Notes: generated from the letters alone by a model not told the origin. A DNA stretch of 64,000 nucleotides from Camillea tinctor (GCA_022578605.1 MU394135.1:64617-128616), one strand, 5' to 3'; counted from the stretch's first letter, positions 11,724 to 23,641 are shown. Numbers and translations are program-made.

Positions 11724-14700
11724 TCTAGCCAAACCTGACAAATCTACCTTCTTAAATATATCTCTGTACGATCGGAGGGGAAAATATCAGAATCGTAGAT
11801 AAAGAGGGATGGTAATGAAGAGAAATGGTTCACGTACCTAGGTAGGTATGCAAAAGACAAACGAGATACAAGCTTTTATCCGGCTGTTTATTTGTGGGTG
11901 GCTCGTTTATGACTGTAGTCATAGATAGCCGGTATAGGATGATCAGTTAAAATAAGTGGCTTGACGGTGTTTGCTTCAATCCTCCGATCATGGAGTCACT
12001 ATAGATTGAAGACAGTCGCTGCAGTCATATTTCCCTCTTTTCTGCATCCCTTGCAGACCATTTGTAGAGGCAAGGTAAGCTCACGCAGAATATTAATTCG
12101 CAAGAAACATGATCGAATATCTGTCAGGTTCACAAACTAAGTCGTCTCACAATCTATATTTTGCGTCAATATTTAATACCGGAATTCGTTGCGCACACCT
12201 TCTCCTAACCTCAACACAATGACAGTATCTCTTCTGTCTTAGTATCTTGATAATCTATAATACCTGGGTGCTTAGGTAGCTATGCATTACAAGTTACAAA
12301 TACACAGAGTGCAACAACACCAAGACCGCTTTATCAATATTCCAATCGGTTCTACTTTTCTATTCCATGCTATGCAGAAACCTGTACTGTGACGGCTGGG
12401 TTGCTTAACTATTACCGTCTAGGGTATGTTAGCAGGAGTATGGTGAATTCCGAGCAATGATGCTAGTCACGTTAGGTAATATTAAATACTAAATAAACTG
12501 ATAGTGTTAATTTGAGAGCCCGACTATCTTAACTAAACGCCTAACACGCTATATATATGATATATATTCTGTCTATCCCAGTGCACATCACGCAGTTGCC
12601 GATTACGTACACGTAACTAGCCGTGCCATGTCCTAACTATACTGTCACACACCCGTGTTAGCATATAACTACCACATGGGTTAATAAATCTGAAGCGTTG
12701 TCTTCCAGCTCGGGCGTTGGTTTAACTTTAGTTTCTCTGTAAATTATCTCATCCTCTTATTTGGATAAAATGCACCAGTATGATCCGTATTGCTATAACT
12801 TTTAATATAATGCGTAGTTTCAGCCTACAACACCTAACCGCCATACTACTTAGTTGTAATAAATGCTTATAAATGAAAACGAAGCGAGGAAATATATTAA
12901 TTTCCGTAATAACTATTTTCTATGAGAAAAAGAAAAAGAATTGAAATGAAAAGCTATATAAACACATGATAGTAGCACTTCACTAGCAAGTCCTTATGAA
13001 GCAACAGGTTTTGAACGGATAATTTCTGTAAGAAAAATCAAATTGCCGTTTAAGAAATCCTAAGTTATGTATGCTTTATGCATAAATGCTAGAGGCGTTT
13101 AATTTTATGTCATTCAGGAGTATAAATCCGGTCATGCTCAGGTAAGGCTCATGTTTAAAGCGGCAAGGCTCAGGAACACATTAAGCACCTAATCCTTGGT
13201 GTAAAACCTACCATCGAGTTATTTGATTTCATAGGTATGAGAAATGCTCGTTTGAGACATTTCCCTCTCCGCTGCTGCTGAACCTCGGCAGGACGACTCC
13301 TCCCGAAGGAGCTGCAGGCGGCGAAGCCGTAGCCCAATGCACCCAAATGGCACATCTTCTATGCAACTTTCCATCATTCCCTGCTTTCCAAGTTTCCTGC
13401 CTGCATTTCTTCTTCCAACCATCTTCGCTTGTGCTTCCGAGAGGCTCCTAAATCCGGGGAATGTGGCTTGCTTCTTTTTTTAATATGTTATGCGTATCAC
13501 CACTGCTGCAGCAGAATGCAGGTGAACGTTGTGGCTCTCCTCGGCAGCTTGCGACACGTCTCTTGCAGCTAGCATATGCACTGCATTGTCAGCAGATACT
13601 ACTCCAAGTTGCCTTTTCCGTTACCGTTGCCTCGGTTGGGCTCTCCAGGCTGTTTCGTCAGTAAGTCCTGTTTACTAGTCAATTGTTCTTGGTCAGACAG
13701 ACCTAAATTCGCCTGCAGGAATGACATGCCACAGAAATCCTGTTCGCGGGGAGAGCGATGGCCAAAATGCTGACTATCGACGGCGAATGCGCTTAATTGG
13801 GATTACGAAAAGATCGTGAGAGACTGATCGTCAACTTTAGGGTAACTTGAATCTTGATCAACCACCTTACCCGTTGCCTGCAGAACAGTATTACTGCACT
13901 AGGTTACCTTACCTACCTTTGCATTAGGGGGTTTGTGTGGTTGATGGGACGTCAGCCTAAGGTTTCCAAGCGTCCATCAGCGTTCAAAGTAAACGTTACA
14001 GATCTTCCCCACGAATAGGTCAGTTATACATCAAAAGGGCCGATGGGTTTGCCGAAGGTTCGCCAGATCTCTCTAAATATAACAACGCAGATCATGGGGC
14101 TACTCTTCTCTAGTAGTCTTGTCTCTCCTTACCGTCGGTTTATTCAAGAAGAATTTTCATGGTATACGGACAGTCTGCTCGTCTGGCCACTGAGATCCGA
14201 ATGTGATGCCTTGAACTAGGCATCGGGCGATGTCCAGCGTGGGATGTCGATCTCGAAATAGAATGGGAAGTTTCACGCCATCATGCCTCACCTACCTAAG
14301 GCTAGTTTCGGGCCTTCCATGACTCCAGCCGTACAAATGTATCTCAAATTATCCTGTACAATTGGGAGATATGATGGCATTACTAGTTGATGGAAACGTT
14401 GTGCTAGCCGGTTCCGACCCCACGGGCCATCGAAACGAGATACCATAGTGTTTAGGGGGTATCCAGAAGAAGACACGCTATTATTAGAGAGCCTCTATGA
14501 ATGTCCGGGATAGTCTTGTCAAGTGTGAGATCTCGGGTGGCTTCTATTCTCTATGATTAGCCCCTATTGCCAGTACACCGCTTGGTTAGGCTGGCTGACT
14601 ATTGATCGACACATTCCGGTGAAAGTACTTGTTCTAAATTCTGACGATTGTGAGAGATAGGCAAAAACCGATGTTCTACAGGAAGGAACACCGAGCATTG

Positions 14701-15525
14701 TCGATAGCAGGAGGGGATTCTTGCTACACTACGAGACTTTGACGGGGGAGAAAGTAACGCACCTATTTCACAGTCGAGCTGAACTTCCTAAATACTACGG
14801 ATGGTCAAAGAGCACGTGGAACAAGAGCGTTCCTGTGTATGTGTATTGGTATCGCATGTGGTTGTAGTCATAGTTCCTCGCACAAGAAACATAGGGCTTA
14901 CCTAGTTTCTTGCTAAGTCCTTCGTAACATGCCATCTCCTCGCTTGCTAAACGTAAATGTTGGCTCGTATACATGGGTGGGAGTATTCTTGTAGTTAGTA
15001 TAATATACTTCACTTTCAAAGGATGCAAACTCGTATATTTGAAGGTGAAAGAGGACAGTATTATAAAAAGAATCCGAAATTAGGACGGCCAATGTCGCTA
15101 TAATATGGTATCAAATTTATGTACATGGAATGTAGACAACTATGTAGCAAAACTATAGGGGTTTCCTATTGGCTATATCCTAGTCATTATATTCGTGTGA
15201 GAAATGTTCATAATAAGTTAGATATCATTTACTGAGACTTGAAAAGGAACATTTATAAGTTGGTGTTTCGATATGGGTTTTCAGCGCATAATATTCCCCC
15301 ATGCGTGTATTCATTTTCGCCTCATTTTATCCTGATTCTAGCTGTTGGATTACCCTTGCATCTCATAGTGCATCATGTTGATTAGTTGGTGTCAACAGTA
15401 AATGACGTGTCTTTGTGGTTTTTCATAAAATAGAGCCCCGGCTGATTAAAAAAAAGAACCATAGCAGTTCTCTCCTTAGACTCATTCTCACTCTGGAATG
15501 TTTCCCCTTCTTTTCACCATAATTC
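11724..15525. other. Intergenic region between lys1 and the cysteine-module gene
   Basis: About 3.8 kb, AT-rich overall, with no ORF I can assign. A GC-richer patch at about 13250-13800 stands out from its surroundings and contains short open frames on both strands with no recognisable product; it may be decayed coding sequence. Two copies of the CCTAGGTA-type motif occur (11834-11849, 14285-14296). Upstream of lys1 I found no TGACTCA (Gcn4/CpcA) site in the first 600 bases. Confidence 0.4.
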
Positions 15526-17575
15526 TCATTTTTGCGGGTGGTGGTACATAGTATTTGCCCCATCCATCTCGTGGAACTGGGCTACAGGACCGGCCTGCCA
15601 GCCCATACCATGAAGTTCAGATACCGGCTGACCATGGGCCTCGTGCGGTGTCTGTGGGGAGTATACACCTTGCCCCTGGAGTTCTGAAGTCCGCGCGTAG
15701 ATATTCTGATTATGTAGTTCCGAGGCCATCGCCGAAGGCGGCGGAAACGAGTTGTGCCCCTGAAGTTCAGTATAAGGAGAGCTATGCCCAGACACTGGGG
15801 ACACGTTATCACTCCGTGGGGCACCGTTAGCCTGCGCGAAACCCGTACTCGGACTGCTACCTGGTGTTTGGTTGACTGCAGTGTTGTCGAGCTCAGGCTT
15901 GTCGAATCCACCGTCTCCGGCCATCATGCCTGCCTGCTTTTGCTTTGCTTTCTGGGAACGACGCCAGAAGAAGAATGCCAAGAAGGCAATGATTATGAGT
16001 CCGACTACCACACCAACCACTGCTCCTACTATAGTCCTGACGTTTGATGACTGACTCGAGTTTGATCCCATTGATCCATCATTAGAGCTTGAGTTACTAG
16101 AGCTCCCGGAGCTAGAATTTCCTGTCTCTGTCGCTATATCACTACCGCTAATCCCCGTGGTGACGGTTTCGCTAACTAAGCTCTCGGTTAGAATCTCATG
16201 TATTCAACATTAGCTATTACGGATATGTTAGGCTTACTAGATTCGGTAACCCCAGCAGGTGTGACCAGTCCTTTAGCAGCACTACAGTAAATCTCGTAGA
16301 CACTTAGAGCCGAAGTAACGTCTTCAGATGCGAGATCGTCGCAGTAAACCTTCACATCTGAAGTGATAATACTGGTAATAACCTTGCTCATGTCATCCCT
16401 CAAACAAGCACACGATGCTAACGCTTGAGGACCTATAGGACATAAATCACGAGTTTGCTAGAAGGATGATTATAATTAGATTTAGTAGAAGCTTGTTATA
16501 GATCCCGACTTACACTCAAGACACCATAGGAAACTGCGGTCTGGGCGCAGGGAGCCAGCGCATTGTATTCGGGCAACGCACTAATGTAGTATGTCACTGT
16601 AGTATCTTGGATCAATATATTATAAAGCTAGTATTGCTGTCAGGAGCACTTACTGTCTCCAGGAGGGTTTGTCGTTTCGGGAAATGAACTGGTGCCATTG
16701 CCCAACCCACAGTAACCTGCAAAGAGCGCCTGGGCTGACGCGACATCGACTGTATGTGACGAACAAGCATATTTAACAGACGAGTTGATGCTTTGGCTGA
16801 CACGTAGGGAGTTTTGGTTGCTAGTACAGACGCAAGGCGCAAGCCTTGTCGGCTCCGCCGGACAAAGATCCCATGTCTAGCGAAGAGTTAGGTGAGAATA
16901 TGAGAAGATAGATGTATGTGATTAGCCGTACCATGCCCCTAAACAGAATATTAGCATGCGTAACACCAGTCCCTACAAAGCACACTTACTGAACGACCAT
17001 CGATAGCCCACTGCGGGCGCAATACGCAAGCTCTCCCCATCCTGGAAGGTCGGTGATATACTGCGTTACCGGAAAGCTGGGCGCCGGAAAAGTCGTGTCC
17101 GATGCCTTATTACAGTAAACACTAAACACGCTGGCTGCGCTGGTCTGGTCGTCCGATGCGGTCGACCCGCAACTAAAGCTGACCGATGATGAAATCGCCG
17201 TCGATATCGAGGCGAAGTTGTTGTTCTTGGTGCAAACGCACGACTGCAAGTCGGTTACTGCCTCGGGGCAGTTCTCGTCTGTCTGCGATTGGACGTTAAG
17301 AGATACAGCAGTTGCCGCACAAGGGGACTATGACACGATGTTAGTATGGCAAGACATGTATTAGTGTGAGCAAAGCTTCTCAGCAACTCGCTGGGTCGGT
17401 AGCTATATTCTCTTCAAGGAATATCTGATCGACGGAAAACATCGCATTCTGAGAATGGGACCAGGCTTACTAGATCAGTGAAAATCGCAAGATCCGTAAT
17501 ATACACGACTTCTTGCGCCACGGCGAACACCGCACTCCAGCAACTCCATACTAGTAAGGATCGTGTGCGAAACAT
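15526..17575 (-). CDS. Secreted/plasma-membrane protein with three six-cysteine modules, Ser/Thr stalk, one TM and cytoplasmic tail (544 aa)
   Basis: Exons (minus strand): 17471-17575, 16990-17327, 16932-16938 (7 bases), 16654-16876, 16514-16605, 16238-16457, 15526-16175; all phases agree. Residues 1-20 are a signal peptide (MFRTRSLLVWSCWSAVFAVA). Three modules follow with the spacing C-x16-C-x9-C-x-C-x20/21-C-x17/18-C, the second Cys always followed by Pro. The modules resemble CFEM-like extracellular domains of fungal surface proteins but have six rather than eight cysteines. A Ser/Asn-rich stalk precedes a TM helix (IVGAVVGVVVGLIIIAFLAF) with basic RRSQKAKQK on the inner side. The roughly 130-residue tail carries four ELQG/ELHG-type repeats. 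The layout suggests a wall or surface sensor or adhesin; function is unknown to me. Neighbours give no clue. Confidence 0.78.
16932..16938 (-). other. 7-base microexon inside the second cysteine module
   Basis: On the minus strand the sequence reads ...tttag|gggcatg|gtacgg.... Its inclusion joins the frames on either side (VVQ-GM-TWDLCP) and gives exactly 16 residues between the first two cysteines, as in modules 1 and 3. Skipping it shifts the frame. Confidence 0.7.
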
Positions 17576-18807
17576 GTCCGCGATATCTAGAAACCGGACT
17601 TGGGAATTTCTTGAAAAAGAGTGACTAAAGGACGAAAGTATGGAAAAGAGAGAGACACTAACGGATACATGAAGTTTTCACAAGCCGGCAGAGGCTTAAG
17701 GGACGCTTCCCCAGTTTAGAAATGCCATGACTCCGTGGGCAATCTGGATAGCACCACCATCATAGCGTACAACCACAATCTCCTCCCCACCCGGACGGAT
17801 TAGGACGCTACGCAGTTGTAGTGTATTAAAGATCTTGGCGATCTCCAATGAACCAATTGCGTCCGATGAGTCTCGCCTACCCTGGTCCGCGAAGCGGCAT
17901 ACCCATGCCAGCTGAAGACGTGCTGAAGTTGAAAATACCCTCTTGACCGAGTTGCGAGTGGAAGAAGAGGCGCCGTGGCAAGCCGCTAAGTTAGACTTTG
18001 ATGCAGGGACGAAATTACCATGTTCTTCTAACTACGGTTTATAGAGAGGGATGGGATGCCATCATGAAGAGTGTCCATGGGGGTTTTTTTTTTCAAGACA
18101 CGACACATATTGATAAACTGTCACGGACTTTATAAGAGCTAATTGCCAAAGGGCAATTGGCATATGTCTTTTGCTCCACATAAACTAAGGGATTACCAGG
18201 AAACGATATGAGGTTATTCGAATATAACTATCACCAGAGAGCTATGTATACTCCGTATGTACTCTTCTCTTGGCGTATCATGGTAATTTAAATCTAGGAG
18301 TTGCTCGGAAGCCGAAATGCAGGTCCCCTTATGCAATTGAATGCAAAGCGTTGAGACCTATGTAGTTCCTCAAGCGGTGTTATTGATGACCCGATAATTG
18401 CACTATGATGGGTCTTAGTAGTTTGAAGCTATACCCTAATTTTATTAGTACGTCATCCCGTTCCGTAGTGTAGGTTCCTGAATTCCGTCCCACCGCGGAA
18501 TGAGTTTATATACTTGTTGTTGTAAGGATGATGCTGTAACCTCAGAAGCCAAGAAAATGAAGTATACTTGCCAGCAGCTGGCCGTCAGCTGTGACGAGTG
18601 GCACTTTATGCTTCCCTTACAACGTTGTAATACGCCCATAAACAGGATAAGGCAGATGATCTCCACTCTGAGCCTATTTAACCTACGAAGTAATTTAATA
18701 GGTTAGTCACTAGGTTAGGTTAGTAAGTTTCTCCTGTTTCTTCACCCATTGGAAGCTAGGCTGCTGTCATGGAAGCTGTCGTGGAACCTATCGTGGAACC
18801 TCCCACA
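17576..18807. other. Intergenic region between the cysteine-module gene and the hydrolase relic
   Basis: This holds the promoter of the minus-strand cysteine-module gene at its left end. No gene is supported. An alternative upstream ATG for the hydrolase relic, in frame with 18808, lies at 18769. Confidence 0.4.
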
Positions 18808-19522
18808 ATGGAGCCGAGCAGCGCAGGTTTAGGACTTAAAAGGATCTTCCCTGCCGAAAACGCCGTTGGTAACACCACCGTCTTAAGTACTTAAGTACTA
18901 CGTTCTCATCCACTCGATATATATACCTAAAGTTCCCCAAGATATATCGCGCTATACTAATCATGGTGGATGCATCAACATCAGCATCATCGCAATCCAC
19001 GGCCTAGATACCAAGTCACTACGAACATGGATTTTCGACAAGAAAGACGGCAGCCGGGCTGTGCACTGGCTAAAGGATAGCGACATGTTACCGGCTGCTG
19101 TTCCAGAAGCTAGAATCTACACGTACGACTGGAACGCACGTGTCTTCAACGATGCTCCTGTGCAGACAATATGAAGCCACACCGACAATCTTCTTGGTCT
19201 TCTGGCGGCTGAACGTGGCACCTCAAAAAGGCCAATTATATTTATCGCTTCCTGTTTTGAGAGACTTGTTCTGGCCGAAGCCATCTGTCGAGCAGACCAG
19301 GGAGATCATAAATACCGCCGAATACTTCTATTTACCATTGGCATCGTTTTCTTAGCCACTCCCTTTTTCGGAACTGGTGCAGCTCGTCCTGCTTCATGGC
19401 TTGTAGTGGTTAACGGCATCATGGGCAAGGGGGCCTCCGGTCAATTAATTAAGGATTTTGAAGAGCGCGAGGTTATGCTACTAAAACATGCCTGGAGTTG
19501 CTGCAAATGTTTGGCGGGATAG
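18808..19522 (+). pseudogene. Relic of a STAND/NACHT-associated alpha/beta-hydrolase N-terminal domain
   Basis: The start region reads MEPSSAGLGLKRIFP, a typical N-terminus of fungal NLR-like proteins with a DUF676/lipase-like domain. It is followed, after an unresolved interruption at about 18880-18985 (stop codons; possibly a decayed intron), by IIAIHGLDTKSLRTW, DSDMLPAAVPEARIYTYDWN, LLGLLAAERGTSKRPIIFIA, and IVFLATPFFGTGAARP. An in-frame TGA sits at 19172-19174, and the nucleophile-elbow region reads ASCFERLVLAEAI where relatives have ASCFGGLVLA. The frame stops at 19520. No NACHT or repeat domain follows, so only the hydrolase portion survives. These proteins act in heterokaryon incompatibility-like recognition; this copy should be non-functional. 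Confidence 0.72.
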
Positions 19523-20200
19523 ACTGTGTCGGTCGACCAAAGAATCTTCTCGCCAAGGCAATATTCAAAGTGGATTTCTTCCAACGGAGGGCGGCTAACG
19601 ACGAGGGCTGCCGGTGTGGCGCTGATCACTCTTGCCGCAGCCTCTGCGCCTACACGAGTCGGAAAATCGTAATCTGGGTATACATTTGTTGCTTGCTTCT
19701 GAGACCTCTCACCGAATACATCCTCCGACTTATCAAAGACAATTTCCTTAAGGGCAGGCAGCGAAGTAAGGGCCTATGCTAAATACGCGGTGTTCATGCC
19801 AGACTGCCTCATGTAGGCTTGGTCCTGAGCATAGCGCTGATGCACTTCATCATTTACTTCCAGAATCATATCTTCTTCCCCTTCTACACACAAATAATGC
19901 ACAGCCGGAGTATAGAGGTCGAGAAGGTCAGGGACGTGAGCAACAGAAATACCGAGCGTAATTACAGAATGGCGGAATATGGGATGACGAGAGATCTCAA
20001 GCAAAATTTCAAGACTGCGACACGCTAAAGAGACACTGCAATGTTCAAAAACCAGCGAGCCGAACCAGCGAGCCGAACCAGTGGATTGTGCAGTTGTTGA
20101 TCGCCCGGCATACCTGCCGGAAATGAAGGATATCTGTGAAATCGAGCTGCTCGGCAACCGAGAGGACCAGTCCAGGAGACAGGTCAAGTAGATTTAGCAT
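19441..20200 (-). pseudogene. F-box-like gene broken by a 13-base tandem duplication and an in-frame stop
   Basis: Reading leftwards from the ATG at 20198-20200, the frame begins MLNLLDLSPGLVLSVAEQLD and continues FTDILHFRQVCRAI, an F-box-like motif. It runs to a stop shortly after WFGSLV. The sequence aaccagcgagccg is present twice in tandem (20050-20062, 20063-20075); without one copy the frame would continue into VFEHCSVSLACRSLEILLEI. A TAG at 19774-19776 then interrupts the frame before ALTSLPALKEIVFDKSEDVF, which stays open to the stop at 19441-19443. The implied ancestral length is about 248 residues. Fungal genomes carry many such F-box-like hypotheticals, and the C-terminal part has no domain I can name. 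Confidence 0.68.
20050..20075. repeat. 13-bp perfect tandem duplication
   Basis: Two adjacent copies of aaccagcgagccg, followed by the first six bases of a third. The extra 13 bases shift the reading frame of the minus-strand F-box-like gene by one. Confidence 0.95.
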
Positions 20201-20699
20201 GGCCTCAGGTCGACAGCAATATGTTGATTGGTATATTATGGGTAGCTTTGACGAGACCAGTTGAAGCAGCCGGAATGGTGAGATGTGTGCTGAAGAATCA
20301 AGATAATCAACACATATATGTTACGACTAGGTTGTGGTGACTGAGTAGCCGTAACAGGTTGTTTTCAAGTGGTAGAAATATGATGATAAACCTGAAGCTG
20401 GTGAACTGGAGATAGAGGAGACCCCCTACCAACAGTTGTATGAGGCTGTGAGGGACTAGGGACTGAAGTTCCTAGTCTACGATACCTAACCATCATACTG
20501 TTTATTTGAAATAGAGATATAAAAGATTCGAAAGCAAAGGAATGTATTGATCTAAGTTGTATAGTAACGCCGACCTGCCATAATGTAAAAAAGAAAAGAA
20601 ACTATCGCAAACTTGTAATGCATCGCGAGCTATATACACAATTGTGGTCCCTAGTTCCCCTAGTCCCCACATCACTAGTTGCTTAAAGGAATTAAGAAG

Positions 20700-20725
20700 A
20701 AGAGGAGGAGGAGGAGGAGGAGGAA
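20700..20725. repeat. (AGG)n microsatellite
   Basis: Uninterrupted run of agg triplets, followed by a short poly-G stretch. Confidence 0.9.
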
Positions 20726-21343
20726 GGGGGTTTGATAGTGCCCTTGTTATGGGTTAGCTTTGGTGGCCCGTGACGTTCCCCCATCCCCATCTCTTTTTCA
20801 ATATTCATCTTACAATCAAGGATTTAAAATCTGAAGACCACATGATTCTTTGCTACACGAAATCACCTAGCTTAGATAAAGTAATGACGACTTCCACATG
20901 ATCAACCTGATTAAACATAGTAGCTAGGTTACCTAAGTCAAAGGAGGCAAAGACAATGCTCTATAGTATTGATATCTTACAGATGAACACTACCGAGTTT
21001 ATTAGAGCATGTTTTATTATTTTGCACAAAGACAAAATTAACTCTGTCAAGATCCAAGTACTTAGGTAAAAATAAACACAAGAGCTACGCTACTAAACTT
21101 GGTAGCAATTAGTTCTTAACTGTGACGAGCCCTCCTAGACGTAGAACCAGGTAGGTCATGTACTAGCTTGTCTTAAATTTAAAGGCTATAGTAATTCTAG
21201 ATTAGTTCAGAATATCTCCAATAAGTACTCGTCAATAAGTACTTGTTAAAGGAATTTCTAAGGGTCTTGCTATTGATTATAAATAAATAAAAGAAACACA
21301 GCCTTAAATTAATAGCTAAAGAATAAGTGACCACGTTGGTTAC

Positions 21344-21358
21344 GCCAACTCCGTTGGC
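21344..21358. repeat. Small perfect hairpin GCCAAC-tcc-GTTGGC
   Basis: A six-base stem and three-base loop, with the direct repeat GGTTAC on both sides (21338-21343, 21362-21367). It could be the end of a small transposon relic. Confidence 0.4.
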
Positions 21359-21515
21359 GATGGTTACATTCCTCCAGGAGTGGTTAGCTCATATTCCCCA
21401 AATAACAGCATATTCAAATAACAGCTATTCCGTTTCCGGCGACTCGTCAAGGAAAAATGGGTCGTAACATTGATGCAAATTCTATAATTAACTGAATATA
21501 TCCTTTAAGGCTCAC

Positions 21516-23641
21516 TCAAACAGGGCTCTTACAGGTAAAACTCGTTGTGATATTGCTGCGGAAAGCACCAACCAACTGAGTAATAGCAGCATAGCAACCA
21601 AGTGTGCAGATAACTAAGCCTCCAAGAAAGTAAACAACGTTAAATAAATTGAAAAGCGGGCGTTTCATAAATGCATGATAATACTTTCGGGATTTGAAGT
21701 TAGTGTGGCCAATACTGATTTGAGACGGTGACGGAGCTTCCCCTATCTCAACCGCATCTCTTTGAATCCAAAAGGATACTGCCGCTAAAGCGGGCAAGGT
21801 ATAGGAGAGGCCCCCTATAAATAATGCACCTACGAGGGCAGAGATAAAAGCAAACTGTGGAATGGCAGCGGCCAGTGTGAATGCTAATATCCAATAGAGC
21901 GGTGCGAGTATAGCCCACCAGATCTTACCCCGTGATGACGAGAGGGAGGGAAAGTGTAGGACCTTCACGAATATCTCGTTATATGCAATTTTCAACCCAA
22001 TGTTCCCTAGAAAGAGGTCAGTACATTAGAGCATATAGGATAGCCACACATTAGCCAAAGTATTTGAAAAACGGTAAAGAAAGGAAAAGAAGATACATAC
22101 CATATATCCCACAGCCTATGAGACTTATGACTATGTTGATAACGTTGAGCGCTGTCTGCCAACCATAGTTCGAAATGCCTTGCGTGATAGGAGTGTAGGT
22201 AAACTGGCCGTGATAATGGTACACGAAAGTACCATAAACGACGTATATGATGTACATGAACGCCTCTGCACACAGAAGACTCTTCCAGAAATCCCAGGGA
22301 TGTCTCATCTCAGCTAAGAAGAAGACGAAAAGGGATGTACCACCGAAGCTAGTCACAGCTTGGTTTACACCGTTGATCGATGCAATGACTACAGTCATTT
22401 TCGTCAGTCTTGTAACGCAACCAACTATTATACACCTAGCTACCAGATCATTCAGACTTACTGTACATCTGTTAGCACACACATATATACCCACAGAAGC
22501 TTTGAACGTGATACACACCTTCCTATTCCCCCAGTAGTCATATTACTTGGCGGCATGCCAGAAAAAGTGACTATAGGAGCTTCACCCCATTGCGGGCCAA
22601 ACGAAGCCATGACGGTTTGGAAGTTCGGCGAATACCTAGTGACGAGCACCATCCTACCCGAAACTTAGCCATCTTCGTCTAATCCCAAACACAGAACGAT
22701 AAACTCACACTGCAACGACAATCACAACATTCAACCACGCCGCACAATGCGCCAACCAGCCCATCCTCCTCAACGTGCGCACCTGACTCACCGCAAACCC
22801 GGCAACGACAAACATCACCAAGCACGCCACAAAACAGATACCACCCTCACCCCCACCCCCGGGTCCCCGCGACATCTGCGCAATCGCCTGGCCATTCATA
22901 AGTATCGTCAGCCCCATGACGCACACCAGGAACAGCGTCTGCGCAACGTTGACGCAGATCTCCATCCGGGCCCCCAGCAAGCGCGCGAACACATCGGCGT
23001 AGTTGCGCACCGGATACGCCGCCGAGTCCAGGTGCAGATACATCTGCCACAGCAGCCAGCCCGAGTACGCGGCCAGCGCGCCGAAGAGCGTGTACAGCGC
23101 TACGCCGGGGCCGTAGCCGAGCTGCGCGAAGGACCATCTAGGGGTGGGTTAGGGCTTGCAAGGTATGATAGCAGGGAGGGGAGGGAGGGACATACGGGGC
23201 GCCGGAGGGCCCGAGGATCTCGGTGATGATGAGGTAGGTGATGTTGATCCAGCTGGAGATTCGGGCGGTGTTTAGGTCGGGGTTTTCGGTGGCGGTGGTT
23301 TCGTGGGCTGGGCGCGGGGTTAGATCATCGAAGCACGACGTGGGTAATAATAGGGGGGCCCGTTGGATATCCGGCGGTGTTGGGAACCTACGGGTTGAGT
23401 CTCTGGAAAACCATCCTTTGATGAAGCTTTGCGGTGGTCTATTCTGTTTGAGCCTCTGGCGCTCTTGCTCCATGGCCATTTCGTTGGCTCGTGTGATGGA
23501 CGCGTGGTGTAGATAATCCTTCAAGGAAATTTTGGGGTTGTTAGGGGACTGGTGGGAGAGTTCTGGTGAGCTCCCCTTTTCGGATGTGTTGGTTGGAGAG
23601 ACATCAACATCTAATGGGACGGGCTCCTGAGTAAAAACCAT
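21516..23641 (-). CDS. Amino-acid transporter of the AAAP (Aa_trans) family, 602 aa
   Basis: Exons (minus strand): 23196-23641, 22709-23137, 22519-22653, 22101-22408, 21516-22006, all joining in phase. An N-terminal hydrophilic region of about 120 residues precedes the first helix at SSWINITYLIITEILGPSGA, followed by PWSFAQLGYGPGVALYTLFG, the standard start of fungal mtr-like neutral amino-acid transporters. Further family marks are SGWLLWQMYLHLDS, the NGQAIAQ stretch, FLAEMRHPWDFWKSLL and FVYHYHGQF. About 11 TM helices can be counted. Proton-coupled amino-acid uptake at the plasma membrane or vacuole is inferred. The extended N-terminus is longer than usual and of low complexity at its start. 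Exon 2 is far richer in GC than exons 4 and 5. Confidence 0.88.

Larger units (their letters stand above)
20201..21515. other. AT-rich intergenic region with purine microsatellite and small hairpin
   Basis: No gene is supported. It contains an (AGG)n purine tract at about 20700-20725 and a GCCAAC-tcc-GTTGGC hairpin at 21344-21358 flanked by GGTTAC direct repeats. The 300 bases before the hairpin are strongly AT-rich. Confidence 0.5.
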
